This document shows positions 1 through 10,502 of a DNA stretch of 64,000 nt, piece after piece. Below the pieces are notes generated by a model, which did no database searches, had not been told where the DNA came from, and was given only the letters and a program-made list of their open reading frames with translations. The stretch's first letter is position 1; each line of letters begins with the position of its first letter. Made by a program: the position numbers and the translations under genes. The stretch spans positions 124,001 to 188,000 of the forward strand of contig QVRM01001257.1 in NCBI GenBank assembly GCA_003439945.1. Direction: 5' to 3'. Source of the DNA: Dermanyssus gallinae. Taxonomy: Eukaryota; Arthropoda; Arachnida; Mesostigmata; Dermanyssidae.

Positions 1-2325
1 TTAAACCAAGCTCACTTACTATTATAGCTTGTGTTTTATCTACAAATAAATATATTATCATAATCATTATAATGATACATCTATCTATGTATGTAACTCG
101 TTAAGCGAACAGGCAAAATGCGTGCGCGTACAAAGGCTTCATGCGTAGAACAGTTCTTTTCCCGAATGAAACATCAGCAGCGGCAGCAGCAGCAGCGCCC
201 CCAGTAATAGTCACCGTCTCTTTCCAACGAAGAGCACGTAAATTATTCAATACGGTTTCGACAGGTCCCCTTCCCTCCCCCGCCCGCCGATGACAGCCAA
301 CTTCATGAATGAAAGCTTCAGAGCGTGCACTTAAGCAAGCGAGCGTGCAGTAGACCTACAAACATCTGCCTACCAGAGCATATAAACCTATCAACGGTTG
401 ATAGGCAAACATACGTGCTCAATCGTAATCCTATTACTAGCAGTAGTAGTAGTAGTGGCAATGTAGTAGTATTAATCAAAGGCTAGTCGCACGGAAGAAG
501 AGCACCTTTTTCGAAAAACTATTTTTGAGATCGCACAGCATCCACCAGAACGTGCAAACGGCTGCAAAGATCATCAGGCTCTCGTAATGCGGACTCCATC
601 ACCTCCGACACCCCCATTTAATAGTTTCCGGCGATAAGAGGTGGAGTTGCTATTTGTTACCTCACCGAGTTTGTTACCCCCCCCCCCCCCCCACACACAC
701 ATACGTACAGCAATAATAGTATATATACACATACATATATACATACATAAACAATATGGTACTCATTGTTTTTGTGCCGTGTGTGTCCACTTTAGTGCAA
801 GTAATTCATGTTAAGTCTTAGGGAAGTGTTGAACTGTTCAAGTTGTTTCAACTGTTATTATTGTTGTTATATATATATATATATATATATAGGCCTCCAT
901 AAATGATTGGAGTGCAAAATGCGAGTATTGCGGCTACGCACGCGGCGTTACTGGTCAAGACTCTGATTGCTGTGGTATGCCGCACAAACTAATTCAAACA
1001 TTTTACGCACTCTACCAGGGGACGAGAAAAGCGCGCAGACAGAAAGCGACAGAGACTTACCGAGAGAGACAAAGTGTGAGAGAGTGTGAGAGAGGAGCGA
1101 GAGAGATAAGGACTCCCGAGGTAGGCAAAGAGAGCGTTCAGTCTCAGCGGTCGGTGGACAGGACACTTGAGATCCTTCTTAACGCGCCTTCTCAAACGCG
1201 ACCGGTAGGACGCCCCCGCCGCCGCCGCCGGGGTGAATGGGGAGGCGGTGGTGTTTCGATTATGCTGTTCTTGTTGTTGTTGTTGCTGTTGCTGCTGTCG
1301 TCGTCGTCATCATGTCCCGTTGGCAAGCGTTTCCTTCCGCTGTCCGTTACTTGTAAGCTCGCTGGACAGCACTTACGATAGAACATCACCATAGAGAACT
1401 TATTCGAGCGGCGGTTGAAGTGGCCGTAGGGGGTGGTAACCCCAGCAGTCGCACTAGACGCGATGACAGCCATGGGCCCGTTTGCGCATCGCAGGAAAAA
1501 CGACGCGGCCCCCCTCACGCGGACAGCCTACGCAGACACGTTCACCTCTCTCTCTCTCTGAAGCTCCCCCTCGCCCCTTCCGACATGTAAGTATTTGTAA
1601 AGCCCTCTTTGTGTATGTATCAGCCGTAGCGTTTCGGCGAAGTTCGGCGAGCTCGCGTTCTGCTCGTGAAGGTAACTTGTCGAACTTCTTAAGCGGATTT
1701 GGAGTAATAATATTTCTATATCGTTCTTACCTTGACACTGATATGATGCGTATAAATGCCTTATGCAGATATTATCGCATTCGCTGTCCAATCTGCTTGT
1801 CCATATATGTAGTAAAGAATAAGTATAGATACAAGGTAAAGCGTATTAAAGTATATAGAAACACTAAACAAAACAACAATTCCTCTAGATATCTTAGCAT
1901 CTCCAGCCCTTTAGAGACGTTCTTTTTAAGGATTTGCAAATTGGGTTAAAAGTTAATACGTTATAAAAATATCGAATTTACGGCTAGTAATGCAAATTTG
2001 TGATATGTGTTTACATTGGTTAGATCAGAACACTCGTGTTATTAACCAAACAGCAGGTATTGTATTTTTTATATTAGACGGTTTACAGAAACCGGATAAG
2101 AGCATTCACGTGAGTTGTATGTTGGCCGCAACGTTAAAAGCTGCAGTCATACAGAAGACTAAGTCTACATCGTCTATTTTCGCCTTCTCTGAGTCTCTGT
2201 GGAGGAAAGTTGTTCTAACCGCCAGATGAACAAGCCGGTTGCGGCTTGTGCTGTGGACACCCTGACGTCGCAGGGCTGATGTATGGAACATTTCGTTTAT
2301 ACCCCAAACCTAGCTGTGAAACCAA
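1..2325. other. No recognised gene; simple repeats and GC-rich patch
   Basis: I see no conserved coding sequence here. The stretch holds a poly-C run at about 677-692, a (TA)n tract at about 866-892, a GA-rich and CG-rich patch at 1030-1320 ending in TTG/TCG triplets, and a CT run near 1543. Open frames exist on both strands from 950 to 1950, but they overlap each other and are rich in low-complexity Ser/Arg/Leu, so they look like by-products of composition. A small perfect hairpin (8-bp arms, CGG loop) lies at 387-405. Confidence 0.5.
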
Positions 2326-2328
2326 TCT

Positions 2329-2625
2329 TTATAATAAATAATTGTAAAGCTGTCTGTAAAAACAGGGATATTTGCGTTTGGATACTGTGAAATGACATAG
2401 GACTTTTACGGATTCTTTCCCGAACATGTCTCGTAAAACACAACTTAGTGGTGGTTCGGCACCGACGTAGACGAGGTGCTTTACATACTCAAAAGCGTTT
2501 CCCTGAATATGAAGCCCATCATCGCTAGCCAGCCTTCGGCCTCTTCTGAAGTAAATGACTTGCGGTTTATCCAGATTCACAACCACGCCGTTAACTTTTG
2601 CAAAGAAATAGCGGGTCCGTAAAGG
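2329..2625 (-). pseudogene. Non-LTR retrotransposon reverse transcriptase fragment
   Basis: On the minus strand a short open frame reads like the region after the reverse transcriptase palm in LINE-type elements. It has a segment with NLDKPQVIYFRRG, then a short hydrophilic stretch, then VKHLVYVGA, which matches the usual 'K-T-x-V-M-x-F ... F-x-Y-L-G' layout. No start codon, endonuclease or full palm is present, and the frame is only 85 codons, so this is a decayed fragment. The SINE-A copy at 2827-3112 lies just beside it. Confidence 0.55.
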
Positions 2626-2826
2626 GATATATTGGTGTCCTGTGTCTTCATTTTGTGGAACCCTTGCTGTTATTCCCCTGCATATATGTGGCCCCCTACG
2701 ATAAGTCGCCGATGGCCCCTGTAATATGAAATAACTCGTCGCAGATAGAGCGACATGCGTCGTCTACTACTGCCGTCGGTCAGCGAATCCATGACATCGG
2801 CAGCTAGAATAAAAACATTTTTAAAC

Positions 2827-3112
2827 GGGTTGTTTTTCATTCTAGACCATCATCTGTCCCCTATGGCTTGAAATGCATCCTGAGGCATATCTTCAAGACA
2901 CCGAAGGCCGGACATGTTGAGACATCTAGCATTTTCCCAACAGGCCTTGTGGCAGCATGGCCGCGGACACTTAACGGTATGGTCTTTTATATATTCTCAA
3001 TGAACATCGCTCAGAGAAAATTCCATCAACAACAGGCATCGAGCCGGCGACACCCCGGTAGATGACAACCATGACTAGCGCACTAGACTCCTCGACGACG
3101 TCGCCACCACAG
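2827..3112 (-). mobile_element. SINE-A copy 1, tRNA-derived
   Basis: Read on the minus strand this aligns along its whole length with 6352-6640 and with the tail half at 32262-32390. The tRNA-like head (3112 to about 3030) includes a box-B-like CCGGCTCGATGCC. The body contains the shared phrase GGCCATGCTGCCACAAGG, and the tail shares GGTCTAGA followed by an A-rich end. Copies differ by scattered substitutions, so the family is old. The name is mine; I did not match it to a library. Confidence 0.7.
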
Positions 3113-4980
3113 CATCGGCAGCTGTGACGTCGTTAGGAGGCTGTCACGGTGCACCCACAAAACTACGACAACCTGATGACTTGCGCCAACCTGTAAGCTA
3201 TAACCTCTTCGACCGTAGCTAAGTGTGTAGTGAGACTTATGAATTGTGATGACGCTTGCAGATCAAACACAGCCAGCTGGAAGCTCCGAGAGAAGTCTGA
3301 TTCCTCAGAGTCACAACCACAGTATCTCAGAGCTAACACTGTCTGCCGCTAAGTGCATCCCTACCTAGAGATGTCTTGAGGCCGAACACCCGACTACATC
3401 GGAGTCTTCAAGAAGATGCGCGTATAGGCGCTATTTGTGCACCTTCCCAATATGAACAATGTGAACGATGTTCGTGCTGGCGCTAGTCCACGATAGCCGA
3501 CGGCCAACGTGTCGAAAACGGTGAAGTCCCACACCGGCAGCCGAATATGATCCCGGTCCCGGCTGGTAAGACCGTCCGGTCGTAGACCGCAGATCGTATC
3601 TCTGCATTTGACCGGACTCCAGTATAATGATATAGCTGGGCTGTCTCAAAACGCGGCCAAAAATTTAATTGATGGCGTCGCGGCGGCCCTGTGTGAGCCC
3701 GGACAGCTTAATGCAGCTAAGCCGATGCAGGCCGCGGTCATCCGCCGTTCCACCACATGGACATTCCTCTCTCTCTCTCTCTCTCGGAGATGGCAATGCC
3801 AAGACTGAAGCCACTGAGAGTCTGGCCTGATGATATTCATAATAATATTAAAAAAAATAGATTTTAAGCGGAAAACGAATTAACGAGAAAACAGCGTTTG
3901 AAATAGAGTGCAGTCGCTGGTCGATCGTTCTCACGGCTGATTAACATGAGATGCGACATATCTGCCCTTATTAATTGAGTCGTTCTGCCTGCTGCGCACT
4001 TCGGCTGGCTGCTAGGGAATGCGGCTAGAAACTGGCCAACCAGTACGAGAAGGTGAAGAATCAAGCGTCGGATGGCTTGTCTTGGCGGTTGACATTCTCG
4101 TCTGCCTGTGACAGGTTGAGCAAGCTTGAAAAGCACGACCTCACTGATTTTGACGGAGCTGTGACGTCTCCGTCTGCAAACACGGCGGTGACTTACAACA
4201 CCAACTGTAGCAGCAGCAGACTACTGTCCTGCTCTTTGACAGGGTACTCTGTTGACAAACTAATAAGACACACTCGAGCGAAAGAACAATTCAAGAGAAA
4301 AAGCGAGGTGAGAATGAGATAGGTTTATCCGTTCAACTCGACGCTTTACACGACTCCTTGTGATCTTACAGACGACCGACTTGCGCTAGAAGAAGCAACA
4401 GCACCAACAACAATACCAAAACTACCACCACTAATACTCAAGTAATGTAAGCTGTGGATTATTAACCGGAAACTGCCTTTTTATAATGCTTAAGTTCTCG
4501 TAAAAACAATAGGTAAAAGGAGTGTCTCGGAATAAAGCACAGGCAGGATACCGTTTAGTGACAATTATGTTTTCATTGATATTTTCATACTTTAACACAC
4601 ATCTCCACATTTATAGAACTTCATTTTCACTTTTTTTTTGTTTAACGTTTATTTGTTATAACGTATCTTGGTCATGTGCTGCAATACTTCCATTGCGAAT
4701 TTCCCCACACTGTGAGTGATTAAATTCCTCGACGGAGGAAGCCTTTGATAGACGGAAAGTTGTTGGCAAGACGGTGGACAAGAGACACTCTGCTAATTTC
4801 GTTGCAAACGAAGTGTGTTACAAACGTGGTAATGCGACGGTTGACTAACGCGGTGAGTCGGAACCAGATTTCAGGTGGAATCTTACCTCTCATTGTTTTG
4901 AACTCAAGCAGGGCAACGCGCACAAAGACGTCGAGAAGATTTAGATATATTAGCGCTGCAGGCAAAGGTTCTTGTCTATA
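3113..4980. other. No recognised gene
   Basis: Mixed-composition sequence with short open frames on both strands and no domain I recognise. A (CT)n run lies at 3770-3785. A TAC/CCA-rich patch ends near 4445. An A/T-rich block spans 4480-4680. Confidence 0.4.
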
Positions 4981-5135
4981 AGTTATTTTTTCTATTGCCA
5001 ATATTATACTATGCGTTTCCCGTTTGGGCGGAGCCTATTAAGGAAAATCTCGTCGGGCCCAAATCAGCCGGGACGATGCTCTCAGAGCAATATGTTCAGA
5101 GGAAACCCACTGGGACCCATCTGTCGCTTATATAC
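4860..5135 (+). pseudogene. Possible LINE reverse transcriptase C-terminal remnant
   Basis: A short plus-strand reading contains LLPILYYAFPVWAEPI, which resembles the 'vRPILEYASPVW' connection motif that follows reverse transcriptase in CR1/Jockey-type elements. The neighbouring frame is broken and nothing else is conserved. A similar motif occurs at 6740-6790. This is a weak call. Confidence 0.3.
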
Positions 5136-5211
5136 TTGTCACGAACGAACTGCATTGGATTATTGAAATGTATTATTTCAATAATCCAATGCAGTTCGTT
5201 CGTAACAAGTA
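5133..5211. repeat. Near-perfect 36-bp fold-back hairpin
   Basis: The left arm (5134-5169) and right arm (5175-5210) are reverse complements with one mismatch (C versus A near the outer end) and a loop of about 5 nt. The arms contain GAACTGCATTGGATTATTG. The structure is followed directly by AGATC(TA)n. It could be a fold-back mini-element, a palindrome made by template switching, or a small-RNA precursor. The sequence alone does not decide. Confidence 0.8.
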
Positions 5212-5213
5212 GA

Positions 5214-5286
<73 letters not shown>
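5214..5286. repeat. (TA)n microsatellite with internal GAGATC repeat
   Basis: Two TA tracts are separated by TGAGATC, and each is framed by the same AGATC/GAGAT phrase, so the tract seems to have been duplicated as a unit. Confidence 0.9.
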
Positions 5287-5289
<3 letters not shown>

Positions 5290-6337
5290 TAAATTTATTT
5301 TGCCTATATGATTTAGTCTCATACTCCGTCTATGTTCAGTTTTTTTTCTTTCGAACGAAGCGAACGCCTGACCGATATAATTTTCGGAAATGATTGGCAG
5401 AATAAAATTGACAACATAAAAAAGGCGTACGATTTAAGTATCAATTATAGAAGGTGTGCCGGTACTGACGTCTTACCACATAAGTTCACCACAACCAACC
5501 TTAACCGCTTGCCTTCTTTGAACCAATCAATCGCTACTGATGCACATCCCAAACACTTCACATTTGAAGGACGTGCGAGTGCCGTAAACAGCTGAAGGCA
5601 GCCGCAACGTATAGCAAAGTCCTAAGGCAGATTTGCTTATTTTATATTGCTTTGCTGATTCAAGGTACCTTTCGAGCCTCCTAATCACCAGCTTCTCGGA
5701 AACGTTGGGTAAATAATTGGCTAATAATATAGAGCGGTATTTAGCGGTCCTTCACATAAATTAAATTCCACATTGGAAAATAATTATCCCTCTGTTCCGT
5801 AGACCTGAAACTGTTAATAGAATGACTTGCGAGTCGCAGGACCTGCATGTGTCTCTGTATAAAAGAGAGTAACAGTAGACAGTCTTTGATTGTTTATCTT
5901 GCAAGGCCACGTATAGAGCTTTTTGAGGCTGCGCCTAAGACGTCCAAACGAGAGTACAAATGTATGTGAGCTGAGTGCATTCTTGTCAACGACTGCGGCG
6001 CAACACAGATCGTATTCGTAGAAGAGCTGGTTACAGAACGTACCAAAGGCGGAATCAACATCAGCTGCATCGTATGCATGTGGTCGTATGCGGCAAACTC
6101 TTCCGTCTTTAGCATACTTAGCACTAGACCTATAAATGAGTTTATATGTCTTATTTTTAGCGGGACCTTAGGACCTAAGAATTTCGAAGATGTTCCTCTG
6201 TAATGCTTGGTAATCGTCCTTCTTGGCTTCACGCGGGGAGTTGACTTACGCAAAATTGGAGCCAGGAAAGTTTACTCTAAGTTTCTTTTAGCAGTAAATT
6301 TTCGAAAGATGATGATACCACGGAGAAATAGAATGCC
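5290..6337. other. No recognised gene
   Basis: Open frames at 5332-5595 (+) and 5894-6253 (-) show no motif I can name. The minus-strand frame is 119 codons of unremarkable composition. It may be retrotransposon-derived, given the LINE fragments on both sides. Confidence 0.35.
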
Positions 6338-6675
6338 AGAACAGTCGTTTTTTGGGTGGCGGCGTGGTCTTTAGGGCTAGTGCGCTCGTCATGGTTGTCA
6401 TCTACAGGGGTGTCGCCGGTTCGATCCCAGTTGCTAGTCGAATTTTCTTTGAGCGATGCTCATTGAGAATAGATGATAAACCATACCGCTTAGACTCAGC
6501 GGCCATGCTGCCACAAGGACTGTTGGGGAAACCGTAGATATCTTAACATTTCCGGCCCTCGGTGCATTGAAGATACACCTCAGGTTAAGTGCCAAACCCG
6601 TAGGGGACGGAGGATAGTCTAGAGTTAAAAAACAACCTCCTTATAAAATGTTTTTATTTCTAGAACAGTCGTTTT
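6338..6675 (+). mobile_element. SINE-A copy 2 with target-site duplication
   Basis: This copy is bounded by a 14-bp direct repeat, AGAACAGTCGTTTT, at 6338-6351 and 6662-6675, a typical target-site duplication of target-primed integration. The head at about 6355-6440 is tRNA-like: a box-A-like stretch near 6365 and a clear box B, GGTTCGATCCC, at about 6418. The body shares GGCCATGCTGCCACAAGG with the copies near 2.9 and 32.4 kb. The 3' end is A-rich. The element sits in, or at the edge of, a decayed LINE whose C-terminal part resumes at 6676. Confidence 0.85.
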
Positions 6676-6830
6676 GCTAACGGGCTTCTTAAATATTCTA
6701 AATCAAACAGACCGAAGCTGTACATGGTGCCCTTTGACACATGCCCTGCCAATAATTACATATGCATTACGTGTATGGAACCTTGCATCCAAATGTGATC
6801 ACGATAGACTACAAAATATGCAAAAGACAC
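6676..6830 (+). pseudogene. LINE reverse transcriptase C-terminal fragment
   Basis: The plus-strand reading after the SINE contains HALPIITYALRVWNLASKC and then a 'DRLQNMQK' run. This matches the conserved 'P-I-I-T-Y-A-x-x-V-W-x-x-A ... L-Q-x-x-Q-N-K' region downstream of the polymerase core in Jockey/CR1/RTE-like elements. The frame is short and runs into TA repeats at 6831. It is decayed. Confidence 0.55.
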
Positions 6831-7152
6831 ATATATATATATATATATACCGTACTACGTTTAAGTGCGTAGTTGATAATAGATATATTTATGTTTACCC
6901 TTTTTGAATATTTTAAATCAACGTGATGAATATAGACTTCCATTAGCAAATATGAAGACCGGTTTTCACGTTCAATTTGGCAACTTGTTCAATAGTATGT
7001 ATGCAAACATCAGACTGGGGAAAACGTTTTGCCAAAAATGATGGTAAATGAGACTGTTGCGAAGAATCAGTGTCCATGACGACTTACTCAAAACATGATT
7101 GCAGTTGTATTTAGTATAACGTTCTAAACGATACTAAAAAAAGAAATAAAGT

Positions 7153-7190
<38 letters not shown>
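6831..7190. other. AT-rich spacer ending in (TA)n
   Basis: No gene seen. TA tracts lie at 6832-6850 and 7157-7190. The second abuts the 3' end of the R2-like element that begins at 7191 on the minus strand. Confidence 0.6.
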
Positions 7191-7192
<2 letters not shown>

Positions 7193-8942
7193 GATATTGT
7201 GATGATTTATTAATCATTTGCAATACGTTTGCACACTCGGCAGTTATCGCCTTAATAAAAATTGTGGTAAAAAGGTGTCATGTGAGGTTAAGAATCAGCT
7301 GTCCGTGTCCTTGTTTGATGGTAGCCCCCGCTCTTATGGACCCGGTGCGAGCGGTATATCCTCAAGGTTCCTTGCAACGTAAGGACGGTAAGATCCATAA
7401 GATTCCTCTTCGTGACGCTGAGCCCCAAGAGCGTACTCGCAGATTCGGAGTCCCATACACCACTCATAGAGATAGTGATGGATCCGAATCTGGGAGGTTT
7501 TTGCGGGTCGGGGAGCGCCGCTCTTAGACGTAATATTTGGTGATCTTGTCCTGCCGCTCATTTGCGAGGTCCCTGTTTGGGCCGCAAACCTCGGCATCTA
7601 AAACCCAGACCTCGGTAGGTGTTGTTATTACGAGGTCGGGCTTTAGACCCGGTGCGCCCGGTCGACGGAATACTCGCTCACGAACCACCTCATGACCCCT
7701 CTCGCGGAGAAGACGCGCCACGCGATCACAGACGTTGTCATGTCTCTTTTTAGTTTGTTTGTGTGCTGTATCGGACATCTGAGCGACATGAGCCAACGTC
7801 TCAAGCGCATGACACCCGTGCCTACACTGTTTGTTGTAGCCCGGGCGTCCCCTGGTCAATCTGGCACGCGTTGGTAGTGCGTTGATCCTGAGCTTTAGTG
7901 GGTTTAAATACTCCTTACCAGATAGGTAGGGCATACCCTTAATCCAGTAATGTACAAAGGGCGTTTCGTGTGCTTTTTTTAAAATGTGCCCCATCGAACG
8001 TGTTGTGTAGTTGTTGAGACCAGTAATCGGTTTCTTGTGTAGCGGTCTCAATGGAGGTTCCCAAGCGCTCGTAAGGAAGCCTTGTTTTCACAAGGTCTTT
8101 TTTTAAGTGCTCGGTGGTTAGCATCCATTGGACCCCAGGATGCGCGGTGTGTTGTATAGCTGTCAGACGGGAGAGGCGGAGTCTGGGGATAAATATTTGG
8201 AGGTAGGGTATGTCAAGACCGCCGTGTGCTGTGTGCGTGTTCAGGTAGGCGTTCGGGACCGAGTTTTCGAGCTTGAGCAATTTCGACTTAACAACCTTTC
8301 TGATATCTGTATCTAGGTCACTAAGGAATGCGTGAGATGGTCTGGGACCGGATACCAGTTTATATAGGAGGCGGGGAATAAGAATTTTTTAAAAAAAATA
8401 GGAGTCTCTGGTGGGGTCTAAGGGGAGCTATCGTGAGTCTGTTGAGTAAATTAAGGGGTATATCCTTGGTGGAGTCAACTCTGCCATTGCTGTCAAAGTC
8501 GACTCCCAGATATCTCCATCGATCACTCATACCTTTAGCTGGCAAATGCCGATATCCGACGTTAAATTCTGGTACTGTATTAATAAAATCTTTACCTTCC
8601 TTCCTATCAAATAGGTGGGAGATAGTAAAGCTTTTATAAGTATTTATTTCAAGGCCTCAGGATTTCAAAAGGGGGTCCGCAATATTAAGGAGCCGTTGGA
8701 GAGTAGATTTCGTGGAGGCTAGGAGGATGAGATCATCCGCAAAGGCTAAGCCCAAAAGGCGGAATTCATCAGTAAGTTGGTACCCGATATTAGTTTTGTC
8801 TAATTTTGAAAGAATGTCGTCGAGAACTAGATTAAATAAAAGAGGGGACAGAGGATCTTCTTGCCTAACACCCCTAGTTAGCCGAAATGTGCGACATTCT
8901 TGTCCAAATTCTATGAGAGTTTTAGATGAGAGGTACAGGCGT

Positions 8943-8945
<3 letters not shown>
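7191..8945 (-). pseudogene. R2/R4-type non-LTR retrotransposon, 5'-truncated and frameshifted
   Basis: Read on the minus strand, from right to left, the order is that of site-specific retrotransposons with a restriction-like endonuclease. First comes reverse transcriptase palm (8945-8657) with RGVRQEDPLSPLLFN and the catalytic FADD box. Next is a thumb with RYLGVDF and APLRPHQR (about 8545-8360), then a KLENSVPNAY region (8280-7940). A cysteine-histidine motif follows, CRHGC...H, in which a Ser stands where the next ligand Cys is expected, then RHDNV. The endonuclease core is PDLVI with VLDAEV 12-13 residues later and KITKYY (about 7690-7524). A last conserved block, GVWDSESAS...LTLQGTLRIYR, sits near 7460-7340 in another frame. 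Several frameshifts separate the blocks, so it is dead. The 5' side is lost at a (TA)n tract carrying a Tc3-like element, and the 3' end meets (TA)n at 7190. R2 versus R4/Dong clade is not resolved. Confidence 0.88.

Positions 8946-8975
<30 letters not shown>
8946..8975. repeat. (TA)n tract between R2-like element and Tc3-like element
   Basis: About 30 bp of alternating TA directly abuts the left inverted repeat of the transposon. A matching tract (10503-10529) lies on its right, consistent with insertion of a TA-target element inside a TA microsatellite. Confidence 0.9.
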
Positions 8976-8977
<2 letters not shown>

Positions 8978-9141
8978 GCGAAAAAAGGACATAGCTACTT
9001 TTTTGCCATAATACGCGCATTTATTATAACCAATCGTGTAAAGGCTACAGTGGTACATGATCACAGAGTAATAGCGGAGACTTCCATATACATTGGGGGT
9101 CTTGGATTGCTTTATAACACGATCTCTATTTTTGACACAGC
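8976..9141. repeat. Left terminal inverted repeat of Tc3-like element
   Basis: It matches the reverse complement of 10341-10502 along its length with scattered substitutions and a few indels. Confidence 0.85.
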
Positions 9142-9234
9142 TATCGCAAACAAACAATACAGCTACTCGCAAGATGCATGTCTTAGCGAGTGAATCCTAC
9201 TAGATGTCTTTCTGTGTTGCAACGATGGGCTTGG

Positions 9235-10207
9235 ACCGGGGCCTCACGAGTGGCGAAAAATCCCAAATCAAGGCTTAAAAGGACGTCGGATTCTCTAATC
9301 GCGAAATTTACCGTCGATTGGGGCGTTGTCCCCAAGTAGTAAACAACTTCGTGAAGTTAGGTAACAACTATGCCGTGAAAAAGACTTCCGGGCGCCCAAA
9401 TACCATTTCGGAATGAAGCGCGCGCAATTCTAAAGAAAGCGCCGAACTCTGCGCTTTCGGCAAGGGCATTTGCAACGACGGCTGGTGTGCAAACGAACGT
9501 GCGAAATAAGCAAAACCTCCTCAGGAAGATACCTTGGCTCACCAGAAAAAAACACAAGAGAAAATCACAATTGACCGCTAAGCATCAGAAAGCTCGTCTC
9601 GACTACGCTCATGATACGATGTCATAGACCACTAAGTGGCACCGAGTGCTCTTCTCGGAGGAAAAATTCAGTTTTGATTGGATGGATTTAACTACTATTT
9701 CGATGTGCGCAGGAAAGAACGATTTTTTTTTAAAACGGAACTCAATTGGCGCTGCAATGATGATCTGGGCCCTTGTCGGGTATCATAAAAAGTTGTCGAT
9801 TGTGAATTTGACGGTCGTGTTGATTCGACGGGCCATAGGGATCTACAAAAAAGCAATCAGCGCATTTTGACCTAATGGGAGGGCCCGACTTCGTTTTTCA
9901 ACACGATAACACCCCGATTCAAACCGCCACGCTGATCAGAAGCTGGTTCGAAGAGAGTCACATTAAGGTCCTACTCTGGCCTGCAGTCTCACCTGATCTT
10001 AGTATCATTGACAATGTGTGAGGCTGGTTCGCCCGAAAGGTTTACAACGACGAAAAACAATTTTCAAACTAGGTAGAACTAAAAGAAGCAATTGTGAAGG
10101 CTTGGGGTGAGCTCTTGCAGGACATCATCAGCCGAAACTTGTTCAACACTATACGAAACCGCATTTTTAAGGTTATCGGACTTGACGGGAAATTCACTAA
10201 GCATTAA
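9235..10207 (+). pseudogene. Tc3-like transposase, inactivated
   Basis: The reading starts MGLDRGLTSGEKSQIKA, the typical N-terminal helix-turn-helix of Tc3-type transposases, and meets a stop straight away. It continues with FSNREIYRRLGR and then needs a frameshift near 9410, after which GVQTNVRNKQNLLR is recognisable. The catalytic region reads LFSEEKFSFD, with Glu where the first catalytic Asp is expected. The second Asp survives in FQHDNTP. The third motif is SPDLSIIDNV followed by a stop, so Asp replaces the usual Glu and the next Trp codon is TGA. The C-terminal end at 10205-10207 is a normal stop. With several stops and frameshifts it cannot make transposase. Confidence 0.85.
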
Positions 10208-10340
10208 GTGTAGTTGTTGGGTGCACTCGATGTGTCTGCCTTTGATTCAGCCGAGCCGTGAAATGAGCCTAAACACCGTTATTCCGCTTAATTCACACGC
10301 TAAAACGTGCTAGTGGCTCCATCATTTTGTCGCGGTGTTG

Positions 10341-10502
10341 CTGTGCCAAATGTGGAGATCTCAAAGTAATCTGAGACCCCAAATGCCGATGGAAGCCTCC
10401 GCTATTACTCTATGAGCATGTATCACTGTAGTCTTTACACGACTGGTTATAATATGCTCGTATAATGTGGCAAAATGGGTCGCTGTGTTTTGTTTTCGCG
10501 GA
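10341..10502. repeat. Right terminal inverted repeat of Tc3-like element
   Basis: Inverted counterpart of 8976-9141, followed directly by TATATA. Confidence 0.85.

Larger units (their letters stand above)
8976..10502 (+). mobile_element. Tc3-like DNA transposon, complete ends, decayed
   Basis: The two ends are inverted copies of each other: 8976-9141 on the left and 10341-10502 on the right, about 160 bp each and roughly three-quarters identical. The outermost bases read TCGCGAAAA on the left strand and, inverted on the right, TCCGCGAAAA. The shared inner block includes GAGTAATAGCGGAG. TA repeats flank both sides, as expected for a TA-target element. The transposase frame between them (9235-10207) is broken. 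Long inverted repeats are known in the Tc3 group. Confidence 0.85.

Noticed and set aside
7264..7877. Plus-strand frames across the R2-like element
   Set aside because: They are antisense to the conserved endonuclease and polymerase blocks on the minus strand.
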